Assembly (NCBI RefSeq): GCF_900103455.1
Contig: NZ_FNHI01000006.1
Location: 62,001-126,000 of the forward strand
Source: Streptomyces wuyuanensis
Lineage (GTDB): Bacteria; Actinomycetota; Actinomycetes; Streptomycetales; Streptomycetaceae
Direction: 5' to 3'
Length of the DNA: 64,000 nt
Shown here: positions 18,054 through 27,881 of the stretch, piece by piece
How the letters are laid out: each line of letters begins with the position of its first letter
How positions within the stretch are numbered: the first letter of the stretch is position 1
Program-made: the position numbers and the translations under genes
Notes under the pieces: generated by a model
What the model was told of the DNA's origin: nothing
The model's input: the letters and a program-made list of their open reading frames with translations, nothing else
Databases searched by the model: none

Positions 18054-18377
18054 GGCGCCAGCATGCGCCGAACGGTGCACAACGGACATTTCGGGTGGGC
18101 CGTTCGGGGTACGCCCGCGCGGCGGTGCCGGATTCGCCGGGCGGCGGCGGTACCGGCAGGTTCGTGGCTCGGGCGGCGGCGTACGGCGTCGATTCCGGCG
18201 GCCGCCCTTCCGGTGGGCGCCTTGCCGGAAGGCGGGCCGGCGCGGGCGCTCGGACCGCCGCCCGGCTCCGTTCCGGGGCAGGTCGTCCGGAGGCTCCCGG
18301 CCTGATCCACTTGCCACGCCTGCCGCCCGGGTGTGCGCTGGTGGAGGGGAACCGGGGGGAGCGGAAGGAGCTCAGTC
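18054..18377. other. 324-bp divergent intergenic region, no gene seen
   Basis: GC-rich DNA between two divergent membrane-protein genes. Open frames here are shadows without ribosome sites. It presumably holds both promoters; I see no clear operator. Confidence 0.5.
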
Positions 18378-18755
18378 ATGGCCCACGCGGCGGTGCCCGA
18401 GCGGCACCACGGCACCACCCTCGGCATCGCGTTGCCGGCCGTGATCGGCGTGATCTACGGCCTCTACACGTCCTTCATCGCCCGCATGTCCGGAGAGTCC
18501 GCGGGCGCACAGTTCGCGATCGGGCTCATCTCCTGCCTGGTGATCGCCGGGCTCTGCTACGCGCTCGGCCGCTACCAGCACAGCCTCCCGCGTGAACTGC
18601 GCGCGGTGGCGTACGCGGCGCTCGTCGGCTGCTCGGTCGGCTACCTCAACAGCCTGTCCGGCGACAGCATCCTCACGTCGGTGGTCCTGTCCGTGATCAT
18701 CGCGGCGGCGACGTTCTGCGTGATGTTCTACACCTTCTACGTCCACGAGGAGTGA
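18378..18755 (+). CDS. Small membrane protein, uncharacterised
   Basis: 125 aa from ATG at 18378, with GGAAGGAG upstream. Four hydrophobic helices are visible (about residues 12-30, 40-58, 70-86 and 92-118). The C-terminus YTFYVHEE is short and charged. I recognise no family with certainty. A very strong terminator follows. Confidence 0.75.
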   Translation: MAHAAVPERHHGTTLGIALPAVIGVIYGLYTSFIARMSGESAGAQFAIGLISCLVIAGLCYALGRYQHSLPRELRAVAYAALVGCSVGYLNSLSGDSILTSVVLSVIIAAATFCVMFYTFYVHEE

Positions 18756-18800
18756 CCCCCTCTCCTCCACGGGCACCTGGGCCGTGTCGGACGCGGCCTC

Positions 18801-18843
18801 GCGAGGCGCGGCCGCCAGATCTGATCTGGCGGCCGCGCCTCGC
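18801..18843. terminator. Very strong 20-bp hairpin terminator
   Basis: Arms 18801-18820 and 18824-18843 are perfect reverse complements with only a 3-nt loop (CTG). It lies 46 bp after the membrane-protein stop and 74 bp before the next start. Confidence 0.8.
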
Positions 18844-18916
18844 CGTCTCGCGCCTACGGGGTGGGACCGGGAAAGCGGCTGCCAGGCCCCGGGGGAAGAA
18901 GGGGAGGAGGCGCATC

Positions 18917-19477
18917 GTGCAGGAGCGGAAGAAGGCGGAGCCGCTGCGCGTCGCCGTCATCATCGGCAGCACGCGCGAGGGGCGTGTCGGCGAGAGCGTG
19001 GGCCGGTGGTTCACTGAGCGGGCCGCCCCGCGCGACGATCTGGAGTTCTCCGTCGTCGACCTGATCGACTACGACTTCCCGGCGCACTACCCGGACCGGG
19101 CCACCACCGGGATCCGGGAGTTCACGGACGAGGTGGCCCGGGCGGACGCGTTCGTCGTGGTCACGCCGGAGTACAACCGCTCCTTCCCGGCCTCCCTCAA
19201 GCAGGCCATCGACTACGCCTACGACGAGTGGCGGGCCAAGCCGGTGGCGTTCGTGAGCTACGGCCATGGCTCGCGGGGACTGTACGCGGTCGAGCACTTG
19301 CGTTCCGTGTTCACCGAGCTGCACGCGGTGAGTTTGCGCAACGGCGTCGGTCTGAACCTCCTGGAGGACCTGTTCGAGCCCGACCAGGACCGGTCAGTGG
19401 GGCCGATGCTCGACCAGCTCGCCTGGTGGGGCCTCGCACTCCGCGATGCCCGCGCCGCCCGCCCGTACATCTCCTAG
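18917..19477 (+). CDS. NADPH-dependent FMN reductase
   Basis: 186 aa from GTG at 18917 with GGAGGAGG just upstream. The flavodoxin-like fold shows the FMN phosphate loop [14 protein letters not shown] near residues 14-27 and the second signature [22 protein letters not shown] near 78-98. It reduces FMN or quinones with NAD(P)H in the cytoplasm. It is 130 bp upstream of the ABC exporter genes on the same strand and may share their transcript. Confidence 0.9.
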   Translation: MQERKKAEPLRVAVIIGSTREGRVGESVGRWFTERAAPRDDLEFSVVDLIDYDFPAHYPDRATTGIREFTDEVARADAFVVVTPEYNRSFPASLKQAIDYAYDEWRAKPVAFVSYGHGSRGLYAVEHLRSVFTELHAVSLRNGVGLNLLEDLFEPDQDRSVGPMLDQLAWWGLALRDARAARPYIS

Positions 19478-19607
19478 ACCGCCCGCCCGCGCCGACACGT
19501 TCCCCGCCTCGACCGCCTCGACCGCCCGGCCGTCCACCTCGACTGCCCGACCATCCCGCGGACCGCGACCGCGACCGCCACAGCGAAGGAACCGAAGGAA
19601 CTCGACG

Positions 19608-20594
19608 ATGAGTACAGATCTGGCCATCGAGACGAACGGCCTGGTGAAGGTGTTCGGCGACAACCGGGCCGTCGACGGTGTCGATCTCCGTGTGCCCGCC
19701 GGCACCGTCTACGGCCTCCTGGGGCCGAACGGCGCCGGCAAGACGACCACGGTGAAGATGCTGGCCACCCTCCTCAGGCCGGACGGCGGCGAGGCGCTGG
19801 TCTTCGGCAGCGACGTGCTGAAGGACGCCGACACGGTGCGCGGCAGAGTAAGCCTCACCGGGCAGTACGCCTCGGTGGACGAGGACCTCACCGGCACGGA
19901 GAACCTCCTTCTGCTGGGCCGGCTCCTCGGCCACGGGAAGCGGGCGTCGCGCGAACGGGCGGCGCAACTGCTCGACGCGTTCGGGCTGACGGAGGCCGCC
20001 GACCGCCAGGTGAAGAACTACTCGGGCGGCATGCGCCGCCGCATCGACATCGCCGCGTCCATCCTCAACACACCGGACCTGCTGTTCCTGGACGAGCCGA
20101 CCACCGGTCTCGACCCGCGCAGCCGCAACCAGGTCTGGGACATCGTGCGGGCCGTCGTCGCCCAGGGGACGACGGTCCTGCTGACCACGCAGTACCTGGA
20201 CGAGGCCGACCAGCTGGCCTCCCGGATCGCCGTCATCGACCACGGCCGGGTGATCGCCGAGGGCACCAAGGGCGAGCTGAAGGCGTCCGTCGGAGCCGGA
20301 GCCGTCCATGTGCGGCTGCGCGACGCCGACCGCCGCCCGGACGCCGAGCGCGTCCTCACCGTCGCGCTGAACGCCACGGTCCAGCTCGAGGCGGACCCGG
20401 TCGCCCTGACGGCACGGGTCAACGGCCACGGCACGGAGCTCGGAGCGGCGGAGCAGGCCGCCCGCGCCCTGGCGGAGCTGGCCCGAGAGGGCATCACCGT
20501 CGACAACTTCGCGCTGGGTCAGCCCAGCCTGGACGAGGTCTTCCTCGCCCTCACCGACCGCAAGCCCGCCACCGAGAAGGAAGCCGTCGCATGA
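19608..20594 (+). CDS. ABC transporter ATP-binding subunit (DrrA-like)
   Basis: 328 aa. The nucleotide-binding domain has GPNGAGKTT (Walker A), [15 protein letters not shown] (signature) and [15 protein letters not shown] (Walker B). The C-terminal extension after residue 220 ([20 protein letters not shown]...) is typical of the DrrA/CcmA drug-export group. It pairs with the permease through an ATGA overlap. The substrate is probably a hydrophobic drug or secondary metabolite; none is identifiable. Confidence 0.93.
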   Translation: MSTDLAIETNGLVKVFGDNRAVDGVDLRVPAGTVYGLLGPNGAGKTTTVKMLATLLRPDGGEALVFGSDVLKDADTVRGRVSLTGQYASVDEDLTGTENLLLLGRLLGHGKRASRERAAQLLDAFGLTEAADRQVKNYSGGMRRRIDIAASILNTPDLLFLDEPTTGLDPRSRNQVWDIVRAVVAQGTTVLLTTQYLDEADQLASRIAVIDHGRVIAEGTKGELKASVGAGAVHVRLRDADRRPDAERVLTVALNATVQLEADPVALTARVNGHGTELGAAEQAARALAELAREGITVDNFALGQPSLDEVFLALTDRKPATEKEAVA

Positions 20595-21445
20595 GCACCG
20601 CAGCCACCCGGGAAGCAGAGGACCTCACCTTCACCGCGCCGAAGACGGAGTCCCTTGCGGCCCTGCTCGTCGCCAGGGAACGCCCGCCGCGGCCGAGCGC
20701 CCTCGCGGCATCCGTGACCTTCGGCTGGCGCGCCATGCTCAAGATCAAGCACGTGCCGGAGCAGCTCTTCGACGTCACGGCTTTCCCGATCATGATGGTG
20801 CTGATGTACACGTACCTCTTCGGCGGGGCGCTGGCCGGCTCGGTCGACGCGTACATCCAGTTCCTGCTCCCCGGCATTCTGGTGATGAGCGTCGTGATGA
20901 TCACGATGTACACGGGTGTCGCCATCAACACCGACATCGACAAGGGCGTCTTCGACCGCTTCCGTACGCTGCCGATCTGGCGGCCCGCGCCGATGGTCGG
21001 CTATCTCCTCGGCGACGCCGTCCGCTATGTCATGGCCTCCGTCGTGATGCTGACGGTCGGCATGATCATCGGCTACCGGCCGGAGGGCGGCCCGATGGGC
21101 GTCCTGCTCGGCGTGGTCCTGCTGCTGGTCTTCTCCTTCGCCTTCTCCTGGATCTGGACGATGTTCGGGCTGATGCTGCGCACGGAGAAGTCCGTCATGG
21201 GCGTCAGCATGATGGTGATCTTCCCGCTGACCTTTCTGAGCAATGTCTTCGTCGAGCCGAAGACGATGCCGGGCTGGCTGCAGGCGTTCGTCAACAACAG
21301 CCCGGTGACCCATCTGGCGACGGCCGTGCGGGAGCTGATGGCCGGCAACTGGCCGACGGCCGACATCGCTTGGACGCTGGGCTGGGCGGCGCTGTTCGTG
21401 GTCGGGTTCGGTGCCATCACCATGCGTCTGTACAACCGCCGCTGA
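20591..21445 (+). CDS. ABC-2 type transporter permease (DrrB-like)
   Basis: 284 aa with six hydrophobic helices (first at about residues 55-80, last at about 258-278). The family phrase [40 protein letters not shown] near residues 212-250 is diagnostic of DrrB-type permeases. The start overlaps the ATPase stop. Confidence 0.93.
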   Translation: MSTAATREAEDLTFTAPKTESLAALLVARERPPRPSALAASVTFGWRAMLKIKHVPEQLFDVTAFPIMMVLMYTYLFGGALAGSVDAYIQFLLPGILVMSVVMITMYTGVAINTDIDKGVFDRFRTLPIWRPAPMVGYLLGDAVRYVMASVVMLTVGMIIGYRPEGGPMGVLLGVVLLLVFSFAFSWIWTMFGLMLRTEKSVMGVSMMVIFPLTFLSNVFVEPKTMPGWLQAFVNNSPVTHLATAVRELMAGNWPTADIAWTLGWAALFVVGFGAITMRLYNRR

Positions 21446-21510
21446 GACCCGAGCCGGCCCCGCTTCGAAGGGGCGTGCGCACCAGGGGCCGATCGAGCGA
21501 GGAGGCGCGG

Positions 21511-21561
21511 GCGGTGGACGCCGGTGGTTCACACGGGGGTGGAACCACCGGCGTCCGCCGT
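21511..21561. terminator. Hairpin terminator after the ABC operon
   Basis: Arms 21511-21530 and 21542-21561 pair over about 19 bp, including G-T pairs, with an 11-nt loop. Confidence 0.7.
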
Positions 21562-21675
21562 GTCGTCCTTCTCCCTCCGGTGACGGCCGGCTGTTGACCT
21601 TCCCGGCGGGGGAAGCCCCAGCATCGGCCGTACCGGGCGCGTCGCCCGGTACGAGGAGGAAGGCGGGGAGCCGGT

Positions 21676-22752
21676 ATGGGGCTGCTGACCATAGGGGCGT
21701 TCGCACGGGCCGCGCGGCTCTCGGCGAAGACGCTTCGCCGTTACGACGAGCAGGGCCTGCTGCGTCCGGTCCAGGTCGACCCGTTCACCGGCTACCGCTA
21801 CTACGACCCGGCACAGCTGGAGCACGCCCGGCTGGTGGCCTGGTTGCGGCGCATCGGCATGCCGCTCGCCCGTATCCGCTCCGTCTGCGCGCTCCACTCG
21901 GCGGACCCGGACGCGGCGGCCCGGGACATCCGTGCCTACTGGGCGCGGGTGGAGGCCGAGACGGCAGCGCGGCGCGACCTCGCCGACTTCCTCGTCGACC
22001 GGCTGTCCGACGCGGCAGCGAGAAAGGACCGTCCGATGCAACGACTCGGCGCACCTCTGGGGCTCCGCTACGCCGCCCTCTCCGACCGCGGCCTGGTCCG
22101 CGACACCAACCAGGACTCCGTGTACGCGAGCCCGCGTCTGCTGGCCGTCGCCGACGGTTACGGCGGCGGCGGCCAGCAGGCGGGCGGGGCGGCGATCGAC
22201 GCCCTCCGTCCGCTGGAGAGCGCGTCCGCCGAATCCGGCGACCTGCTCAATCTCCTGGCCGACGCGGTGCAGCTCGCCCATCGCGCGGTCCGCGACCTCC
22301 CGGACTCCGGCACCACCCTCACGGCACTGCTGTGGACCGGTTCCCGGCTCGGTCTGGTCCACATCGGCGACACCCGCGCCTATCTGCTGCGCGCCGGGAG
22401 GATCTTCCGCATCACCCATGACCACACCGTCGTCCAGGCGATGATCGACGACGGCGGCCTCACCGAGGACGAGGCCCGCTCCCACCCCCAACGGGCCATG
22501 CTGCTCAAGGCACTCGACGGAGCGGACTCGCCTGCGGAACCCGATCTGCGCCTGCACGACGCGGAGGCCGGGGACCGCTATCTGCTCTGCTCCGACGGGC
22601 TGTTCACGGTCGTCCCGGAGTCGGAGCTGCGTCGTGTGGCGGCCACTGTCGCCGATCCGGAGCAGGCGGTACGGGAGCTGATCGTTCTCGCCAACGAGGC
22701 CGGCGGACCGGACAACGTCGGCTGTGTGGTGGCCGACGTGGTGGAGCTGTGA
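21676..22752 (+). CDS. MerR HTH - PP2C phosphatase fusion protein
   Basis: 358 aa, GGGGAG 5 nt before the ATG. Residues 1-70 are a MerR-type winged helix (LLTIGAFARAARLSAKTLRRYDEQGLL and FTGYRYYDPAQLEHARLVAWLRRIGMPL). A helical linker (75-115) leads to a PP2C Ser/Thr phosphatase domain (about 125-357): SDRGLVRDTNQDSVY, VADGYGGGGQQAGG (DG metal site), HIGDTRAYLLR, LLCSDGLF and GGPDNVGCVV. The fusion suggests a DNA-binding protein that is also a phosphatase, or whose DNA binding depends on phospho-state. Targets are unknown. Confidence 0.9.
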   Translation: MGLLTIGAFARAARLSAKTLRRYDEQGLLRPVQVDPFTGYRYYDPAQLEHARLVAWLRRIGMPLARIRSVCALHSADPDAAARDIRAYWARVEAETAARRDLADFLVDRLSDAAARKDRPMQRLGAPLGLRYAALSDRGLVRDTNQDSVYASPRLLAVADGYGGGGQQAGGAAIDALRPLESASAESGDLLNLLADAVQLAHRAVRDLPDSGTTLTALLWTGSRLGLVHIGDTRAYLLRAGRIFRITHDHTVVQAMIDDGGLTEDEARSHPQRAMLLKALDGADSPAEPDLRLHDAEAGDRYLLCSDGLFTVVPESELRRVAATVADPEQAVRELIVLANEAGGPDNVGCVVADVVEL

Positions 22753-22781
22753 GCTGAGCCCTGGGGAAGGACGGGGACCGA

Positions 22782-22817
22782 GTGGGCCCGGCTCCGTGCA
22801 TACGGGGCCGGGCCCAC
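22782..22817. terminator. Hairpin terminator between convergent genes
   Basis: 16-bp arms (22782-22797 and 22802-22817) with one G-T pair and a 4-nt loop. Confidence 0.75.
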
Positions 22818-22905
22818 GCGTTCCGGTCCGAACAGCCCGTCCCGGTACGGACCTTCGAGTGCCGGGAGGGGCTGGTCCACGGGTGGCGGGGCGGAAGTCC
22901 CTCGT

Positions 22906-25900
22906 TCAGAGCCGCCACCGCACCGGCTGCTCCGGCCGGTAGCCGCACGCGGACCCCGTGGAGACGGACGCCCTCAGATGGGCGGCCAATTCCGGGTGCA
23001 GGGAGCCGAGTTTGCGGAGGGTGTCACGGATCCGGGCCGTGACGGCCTTCCGGGCGCGCTCGGCCTCGTCACCGAGCCGGCGGGTGCGGCCGCCCAGCCC
23101 GGCGGCGCTGCGGAGTTCGTCGAGGAGCGCCGCACGTTCGCGGTCGTATGCGGCGGCGCGGTCGTCGTCCCCGGAGGCCGACGCACGGTCTATTGCGTCG
23201 TCGAGCTGCTCCAGACGCCTTCGATACCTGGTCTTGGCCTCTTCGTCCAGCACCGGATCGCCGCCGAAGCTCCGTGCGGCGACGGCGGTTTCGCCGGATC
23301 CCGCGGCGACGAGCCGGACGGCCGGGACATCGGTGCCCGGGGCGGCCAGCAGGGTCGCCAGATCGCGCAGGCCCTTGGCGTCGGGGACATGGACCGTACG
23401 GCCCTCGTAGGCCAGCAGCCATACGGCGCCCTCGCGTCGGAACACGCCCTGCCTCTCCTGCGCGCCCTGCTCGGGCGGTGCGGTGTGCGGCTCCCCGGCC
23501 GGTCGGCGGGCATGGGAGAGCGACGGAGACAGGGCCGGCCGGGGGGACTCGGGGGCCTGCGGTGCCGGTGGTGGCTGGGATGCCTGCGCGGCTGTTCCGG
23601 TCAGATGGGGACGCGAGCTCTCCGGCACGCCGGGGCGAGTCGACGGGCCGGGCGGCCCGGACTGCGCCTGTGCGGCGGGCCGTTCGGCCGGCGGGCCACC
23701 GGGTGCGCCGGCACCCTGCTCCTGCTGCTCCTGCTGCCCGGCCGGCGGCCCGGCGAACGGTGCCGTGACCGCGGCCTGCATGCCGAGGGACTTCGCCTCC
23801 TCGGCGGTCAGTGCGGCGAGCTCTTCCGCCCGGACCCGGTCGGACGCCGTGGCCCGGCCGCGCAGGGCCCCGGCCAGGGCCGCTCTCGCGCGCAGCGCCC
23901 AGGGGCGGGCGCTCAGCCTGTCCGCCGAGGCGACCGCCGAGTCGAGTTCTGCGACGGCCGCGTCCCAGCGCCCCGCAGCCGCGTCGAGCAGACCGAGCCA
24001 GAGGTCGACGGGACCGCTGATGTCACAGCCGTACAGGGACACCACCCACTGGCCCCGGTACGGCTCCAGGGCGCTTCGTGCCGACGCGATGAGGGCCTCG
24101 TCCCCCGACAGGGCCGCCGCCTGCGCCCGTAGCCGGATCCACAGCGGTTCGAAGATCCGTGGGAACGGCTCGGGCAGCCCTTCCAGCTCGGCCACCACCC
24201 GGAGCGTGCGGGCCCGGTCGCCGAGCTCCGCGGCCGTGATGCCTTCCAGCAGCCCCGGATACGGGTGCCCGACCGCACCCAGCTGTCCCAGGATCTCCTC
24301 CGCCTGCGCGAACCGGCCCTGGAGCAGCCGCAGACCCCACACGATGTGCAGCGCCATGAAGGCGAAGGGGGAGTGATCATTGCCCAGGTCGGTGACCTGC
24401 GAGAGATGTCCCTCCGCCTCCTCGAAACGGCCGTTGAGGGAGGCGACCAGACACTGGTCGACGGAGACGCCCAGGTCCGTGCGGCGTACGCCCATCCGCT
24501 CGGCGAGGGCCCGGGCGATCCGCAACTGGTCCAGATAGCGGGGGTCGTCGAGTTCGAGCAGCGTGACCCAGCGCATCGAGGTGGCGTGGAACTCCATGTC
24601 CCGGTTCCTGGTCCGGCGCGCGACCGCGGCCATCTCGTGCGTGAGGGCGAGACGCTCCTCCGACGTGCCGAGGCCCCAGATCGAGTCGTGCCGGGCCCAG
24701 AGCGAGAAGGCGAGGGCGTCGTCGTCCTCGCCGCGCCGGGCGAGCGTCGTGGACAGCCCCGCGAGCTCCTGGGCGATCAGCTCGGGCGGGAGCCTGTCGG
24801 GGTCCGGCCGGCCGGGGTCGGTCCCGCCGCCGGTCAGCGCGCGGTAAGCATCGCGCAGCAGCGCCGTGCTGCGGGTGCGCGTCGGGCCGTCCGCCAATGC
24901 GCTGTGCGTGTACAGGGTGATGGCGACCCGGGCGAGCAACTCGCCCTCGCCCACCGCGGTGGCGAGCGCCGCCGCCCTGTCGAACACGGCCCACGACTCC
25001 GCGTCCGCGCCGTTGTGGTGCAGCTCCCCGGCGAGATCCAGGGCCACCAGTGCGGCCCGCCGCCTCAGCGCCCGCGTGGCTTCGGAAGCGTCCGCCCGGT
25101 CCGCCCGGTCCGCGGGGTCCGCGGGGTCGGTGCGGTCCGCGGGGTCGGTGCGTGCCTCCTCGTACGCGCCCGGGTGTTCGGCGCCGTGCGGGTCCGTACC
25201 CGGCGTGCCCGCACTCCGCGTGCCCGTCCCGGACGGAGCGGATTCGCGCGGTGGTGCGGCCGCCGTCCCGGGTGGTCCGCCCCGCTCCCCGTCCGCCGGT
25301 CCTGGGGCCGCCCCGAGAGCCGGTCCGTCGGCCGGTTCGCCGCCTCCGTCCGCGGCCGCCGCCCCGGCCGTCGTGCGCTCCGCCGCCGACTCCGCGATCT
25401 CCAGGGCCCGGCGGTAGTGGCCCACTGCCTCCTCCGAGGCCAGCCGTCCGCCGGCGTCGCGCCCCGCCTCCACCAGGAGCTCGACGCGGAGCTCGGGTGG
25501 CAGCTCCTCGCCCGCCAGGTAGGCGTGACCGGCGAGGTCGCCGGGCAGGATCCGCACCTGCTCCGGCAGCCCGGCCGCGCCGTGCAGCGCGCGGACGACC
25601 GCCGCGTGGCGAGCGCGTGCGTCGGACTCGTCCAGCGCGTCGTACAGCGTCTCCCGCACGAGATCGTGGGCGAACGCGAACCGTCCGGACGCCCGCGCCG
25701 TGACCAGCCGGGCCGCCACCGCCCGCTCCAGCAGCCGGTCCACATGCGGGACCGGCGCCCCGGCCACCAGGGCCAGCACCTGCCGGTGGAAGTCGCGGCC
25801 CAGCACGGCGGCCACCGTCAGCAGCGCGCCGACGGGTCCCGGCAGCAGGCCCAGCCGCCGTCGCACCGCCTCCCGTACCCCGGGCGCCACGGCGGTGACG

Positions 25901-26715
25901 GGGCTGCCGCTGTGCCACAGCCGGGCGGTCTGCTCGACGAAGAACGGATTGCCGCCGGTGCGCCGGTGCACCTCCCCGACGAGCGCGGGGTCCGGTTCGC
26001 GACCGGTGGTGACGGTCATCAGCGCCCCCACCTCGTCGCGCTCCAGCCCGGTGAGCGTCAGCGTCGTCGCCCGCGAGGCGAGCGGCAGGATCAGCTGCTG
26101 CAGCGGGTGGCCGGGCGTCTCCACCTCGGCGTCGCGGTAGGTCCCGAGAAGCAGCAGCCGCTCGAACCAGGCGTGCTGCGCCGCGAATTCGAGCAGTTTC
26201 AGCGACGCGGGGTCCGACCAGTGCAGATCGTCGAGCACGACCACCACCGGGCGGCCCTGCGAGACGGTGACCAGCGCGGTCGTCACCGCGTCGTACACCG
26301 CGAACGGCTCCTTGTCCCCGTCGGCCGCGAAACGCTCCTCGGGCTCCTCGCCCACGGCCCCGGCGTCGCCCGCGCCGCGCGCCCCGCCGGTCTCCCCGAG
26401 GAGCACGGCCAGACGTCCGCCCGCCGCCCCCTCGGCCCGTGTCCACTCCTCCTCGCCGACGGCCCGCCGGAGCGCCCGGACCACCTGGACCCACGGCCAG
26501 TACCCCGGTGCGCTGTCGGAGTCCCAGCACGATCCGCCGAGCACCAGCGCACCGCGCTGCCGGGCCTCCCGGGCGGCCTGTGTCACGAGCGTCGTCTTGC
26601 CGATGCCCGCCTCACCCGTGACCAGCACGAGGCCCCCGTGGCTGTCCGTCGCCCGGCCGATCTCGGCCCGGAGGACGCTCACGGGGTGCTCGCGCCCGAT
26701 GAGTGCGGGAGTCAT
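22906..26715 (-). CDS. Large AAA-ATPase/TPR regulator-like protein
   Basis: 1269 aa from ATG at 26715. An AAA_16/STAND NTPase domain opens the protein: LIGREHPV, GEAGIGKTT (Walker A, residues 34-42) and VVVVLDDLHWSD (Walker B). A winged-helix/helical stretch follows, then a TPR-like region (about 570-1010). Two low-complexity Pro/Gly/Ala/Glu linkers interrupt it (about 470-560 and 1010-1110). The architecture recalls LuxR-LAL regulators, but no LuxR HTH is seen. The C-terminal about 155 residues contain a small folded region (WLLAYEGRTVHVPDAKGLRDLATLLAAPG) and a basic helix pair ending SGSACGYRPEQPVRW-like, found in other actinobacterial ATPases. Probably a signal-transducing STAND protein. 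Confidence 0.82.
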   Translation of the reverse strand: MTPALIGREHPVSVLRAEIGRATDSHGGLVLVTGEAGIGKTTLVTQAAREARQRGALVLGGSCWDSDSAPGYWPWVQVVRALRRAVGEEEWTRAEGAAGGRLAVLLGETGGARGAGDAGAVGEEPEERFAADGDKEPFAVYDAVTTALVTVSQGRPVVVVLDDLHWSDPASLKLLEFAAQHAWFERLLLLGTYRDAEVETPGHPLQQLILPLASRATTLTLTGLERDEVGALMTVTTGREPDPALVGEVHRRTGGNPFFVEQTARLWHSGSPVTAVAPGVREAVRRRLGLLPGPVGALLTVAAVLGRDFHRQVLALVAGAPVPHVDRLLERAVAARLVTARASGRFAFAHDLVRETLYDALDESDARARHAAVVRALHGAAGLPEQVRILPGDLAGHAYLAGEELPPELRVELLVEAGRDAGGRLASEEAVGHYRRALEIAESAAERTTAGAAAADGGGEPADGPALGAAPGPADGERGGPPGTAAAPPRESAPSGTGTRSAGTPGTDPHGAEHPGAYEEARTDPADRTDPADPADRADRADASEATRALRRRAALVALDLAGELHHNGADAESWAVFDRAAALATAVGEGELLARVAITLYTHSALADGPTRTRSTALLRDAYRALTGGGTDPGRPDPDRLPPELIAQELAGLSTTLARRGEDDDALAFSLWARHDSIWGLGTSEERLALTHEMAAVARRTRNRDMEFHATSMRWVTLLELDDPRYLDQLRIARALAERMGVRRTDLGVSVDQCLVASLNGRFEEAEGHLSQVTDLGNDHSPFAFMALHIVWGLRLLQGRFAQAEEILGQLGAVGHPYPGLLEGITAAELGDRARTLRVVAELEGLPEPFPRIFEPLWIRLRAQAAALSGDEALIASARSALEPYRGQWVVSLYGCDISGPVDLWLGLLDAAAGRWDAAVAELDSAVASADRLSARPWALRARAALAGALRGRATASDRVRAEELAALTAEEAKSLGMQAAVTAPFAGPPAGQQEQQEQGAGAPGGPPAERPAAQAQSGPPGPSTRPGVPESSRPHLTGTAAQASQPPPAPQAPESPRPALSPSLSHARRPAGEPHTAPPEQGAQERQGVFRREGAVWLLAYEGRTVHVPDAKGLRDLATLLAAPGTDVPAVRLVAAGSGETAVAARSFGGDPVLDEEAKTRYRRRLEQLDDAIDRASASGDDDRAAAYDRERAALLDELRSAAGLGGRTRRLGDEAERARKAVTARIRDTLRKLGSLHPELAAHLRASVSTGSACGYRPEQPVRWRL

Positions 26716-27255
26716 GGCGAAAACGATAGGAGGCGCCACCGACAACCGGTACGTGAAGCCGCGCACGGGGTCGTCGCGAGCCGTGTCCGGTCGCCCCTGT
26801 CCGCACTCCGCGTCCCCGGGCCGCCCCGGGGTGCCCTCGCGGCCGCAGCGGCCCGGCGGCCGCGTCCACCGGCCGCTCGGCCCTCTGCCCGGCGGCCGGT
26901 TCGGCCTCCCGCCCCCGGAGATCCAGCGGCCCCCGACTGCTCCACCGACAGTCCCCGACCGCTCCGGCGACGGGTCGGCGACCGCTCCGCCGGCCGGCCC
27001 GCACGACCGGATCAGCCGAGCCCGGACCGGTCACCCGCGAAAGCCGTCGACCGCGGATCGGCGGCCCGCCCTGGACCGTCACCCGCGGATCGGCGGCCCG
27101 CCGCGGGACCGTCACCCGCGGATGGGCGGCCCGGATGGGCGGCCCGCCGCGGGACCGGCCGCCCGTGGACCGGTCACCCGCGAGAACCGTCCCCCGATGA
27201 CCAGTCGCCCGCGGATCGATCGCGACGGTGCCGATCCCACCCGGGTGCGTGCCGA
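26716..27255. other. 540-bp intergenic region with minisatellite
   Basis: No convincing gene. It contains the promoter of the large ATPase gene at its left end and an array of GC-rich repeats towards the right (separate entry). Confidence 0.6.
27030..27230. repeat. Degenerate 32-36-bp tandem repeat
   Basis: The clearest units are 27051-27082, 27083-27115 and 27116-27160. Each has the order CCGCGGAT, GGCGGCCCG, GGACCGTCAC. Partial units (GGACCGGTCACCCGCG) flank both sides. The last unit contains an internal duplication of GGATGGGCGGCCC. Confidence 0.75.
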
Positions 27256-27879
27256 TCAGTCGAAGCGCAGGTCGGCCAGCTGCCGCTCGTACTCCCCCGG
27301 CTCGTCCGTGCTCTCGTCACGGGCGGGACGGCTCGCCATCAGCTCGGCCAGCTCGCCGCCGGCCCTGCGGATCCGGGCGGGCAGCCCCTCGGTGTACTCG
27401 TCGCCGCTGGAGCCCCAGTCCTCCGACGCCGCGTACACGGCGGTCGGCACGACCAGCGCCCGCAGATAGGCGAAGAGCGGCCGCAGGGCGTGGTCCAGGG
27501 CGAGTGAGTGCCGGGCGGTGCCGCCGGTCGCCGCGACGAGCACGGGCTTCCCGGTCAGCGCCTGCGGGTCCACCAGGTCGAAGAACGACTTGAACAGCCC
27601 GCTGTACGAGGCAGTGAAGATCGGTGACACGGCGATCACGCCGTCCGCCTTCGTGACCGCGTCGATCGCGGCGCCGAGCGTGGGCGAGGGGAAGCCCGTC
27701 ACCAGGTTGTTGGCTATGGCGGTGGCGAGGTCGCGCAGCTCGATCACCTCGACCTCGACCTTCCGGTCCTGTTCCGCCAGCCGCTCCTGGGCCGCCTCGG
27801 CCAGCCGGTCGGCCAGCAGCCGGGTGGACGAGGGACTGCTCAGCCCCGCCGACACGGCGACGAGCTTCAGCTGTTCCAT
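27256..27879 (-). CDS. FMN reductase of the CE1759 (LLM-duo) family
   Basis: 207 aa. The flavodoxin-like NADPH-dependent reductase fold is seen in VAVSAGLSSPSSTRLLADRL (phosphate loop) and IAVSPIFTASYSGLFKSFFDLVD. It starts 2 bp after the stop of the luciferase-like monooxygenase gene and should supply it with reduced flavin. This two-gene arrangement is the known CE1758/CE1759 pairing. Cytoplasmic. Confidence 0.92.
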   Translation of the reverse strand: MEQLKLVAVSAGLSSPSSTRLLADRLAEAAQERLAEQDRKVEVEVIELRDLATAIANNLVTGFPSPTLGAAIDAVTKADGVIAVSPIFTASYSGLFKSFFDLVDPQALTGKPVLVAATGGTARHSLALDHALRPLFAYLRALVVPTAVYAASEDWGSSGDEYTEGLPARIRRAGGELAELMASRPARDESTDEPGEYERQLADLRFD

Positions 27880-27881
27880 GG

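Noticed and set aside
22906..23400. LuxR-type HTH at the C-terminus of the large ATPase
   Set aside because: The C-terminal sequence lacks the LuxR HTH pattern; it is a different basic helical module.
27030..27230. Could the repeat array be a CRISPR?
   Set aside because: Units are contiguous or degenerate with no unique spacers, and no cas genes are present.
24265..27507. 1080-codon plus-strand frame opposite the large ATPase
   Set aside because: It is antisense to a gene with Walker motifs, has Arg/Pro/Gly-rich composition and no ribosome site.
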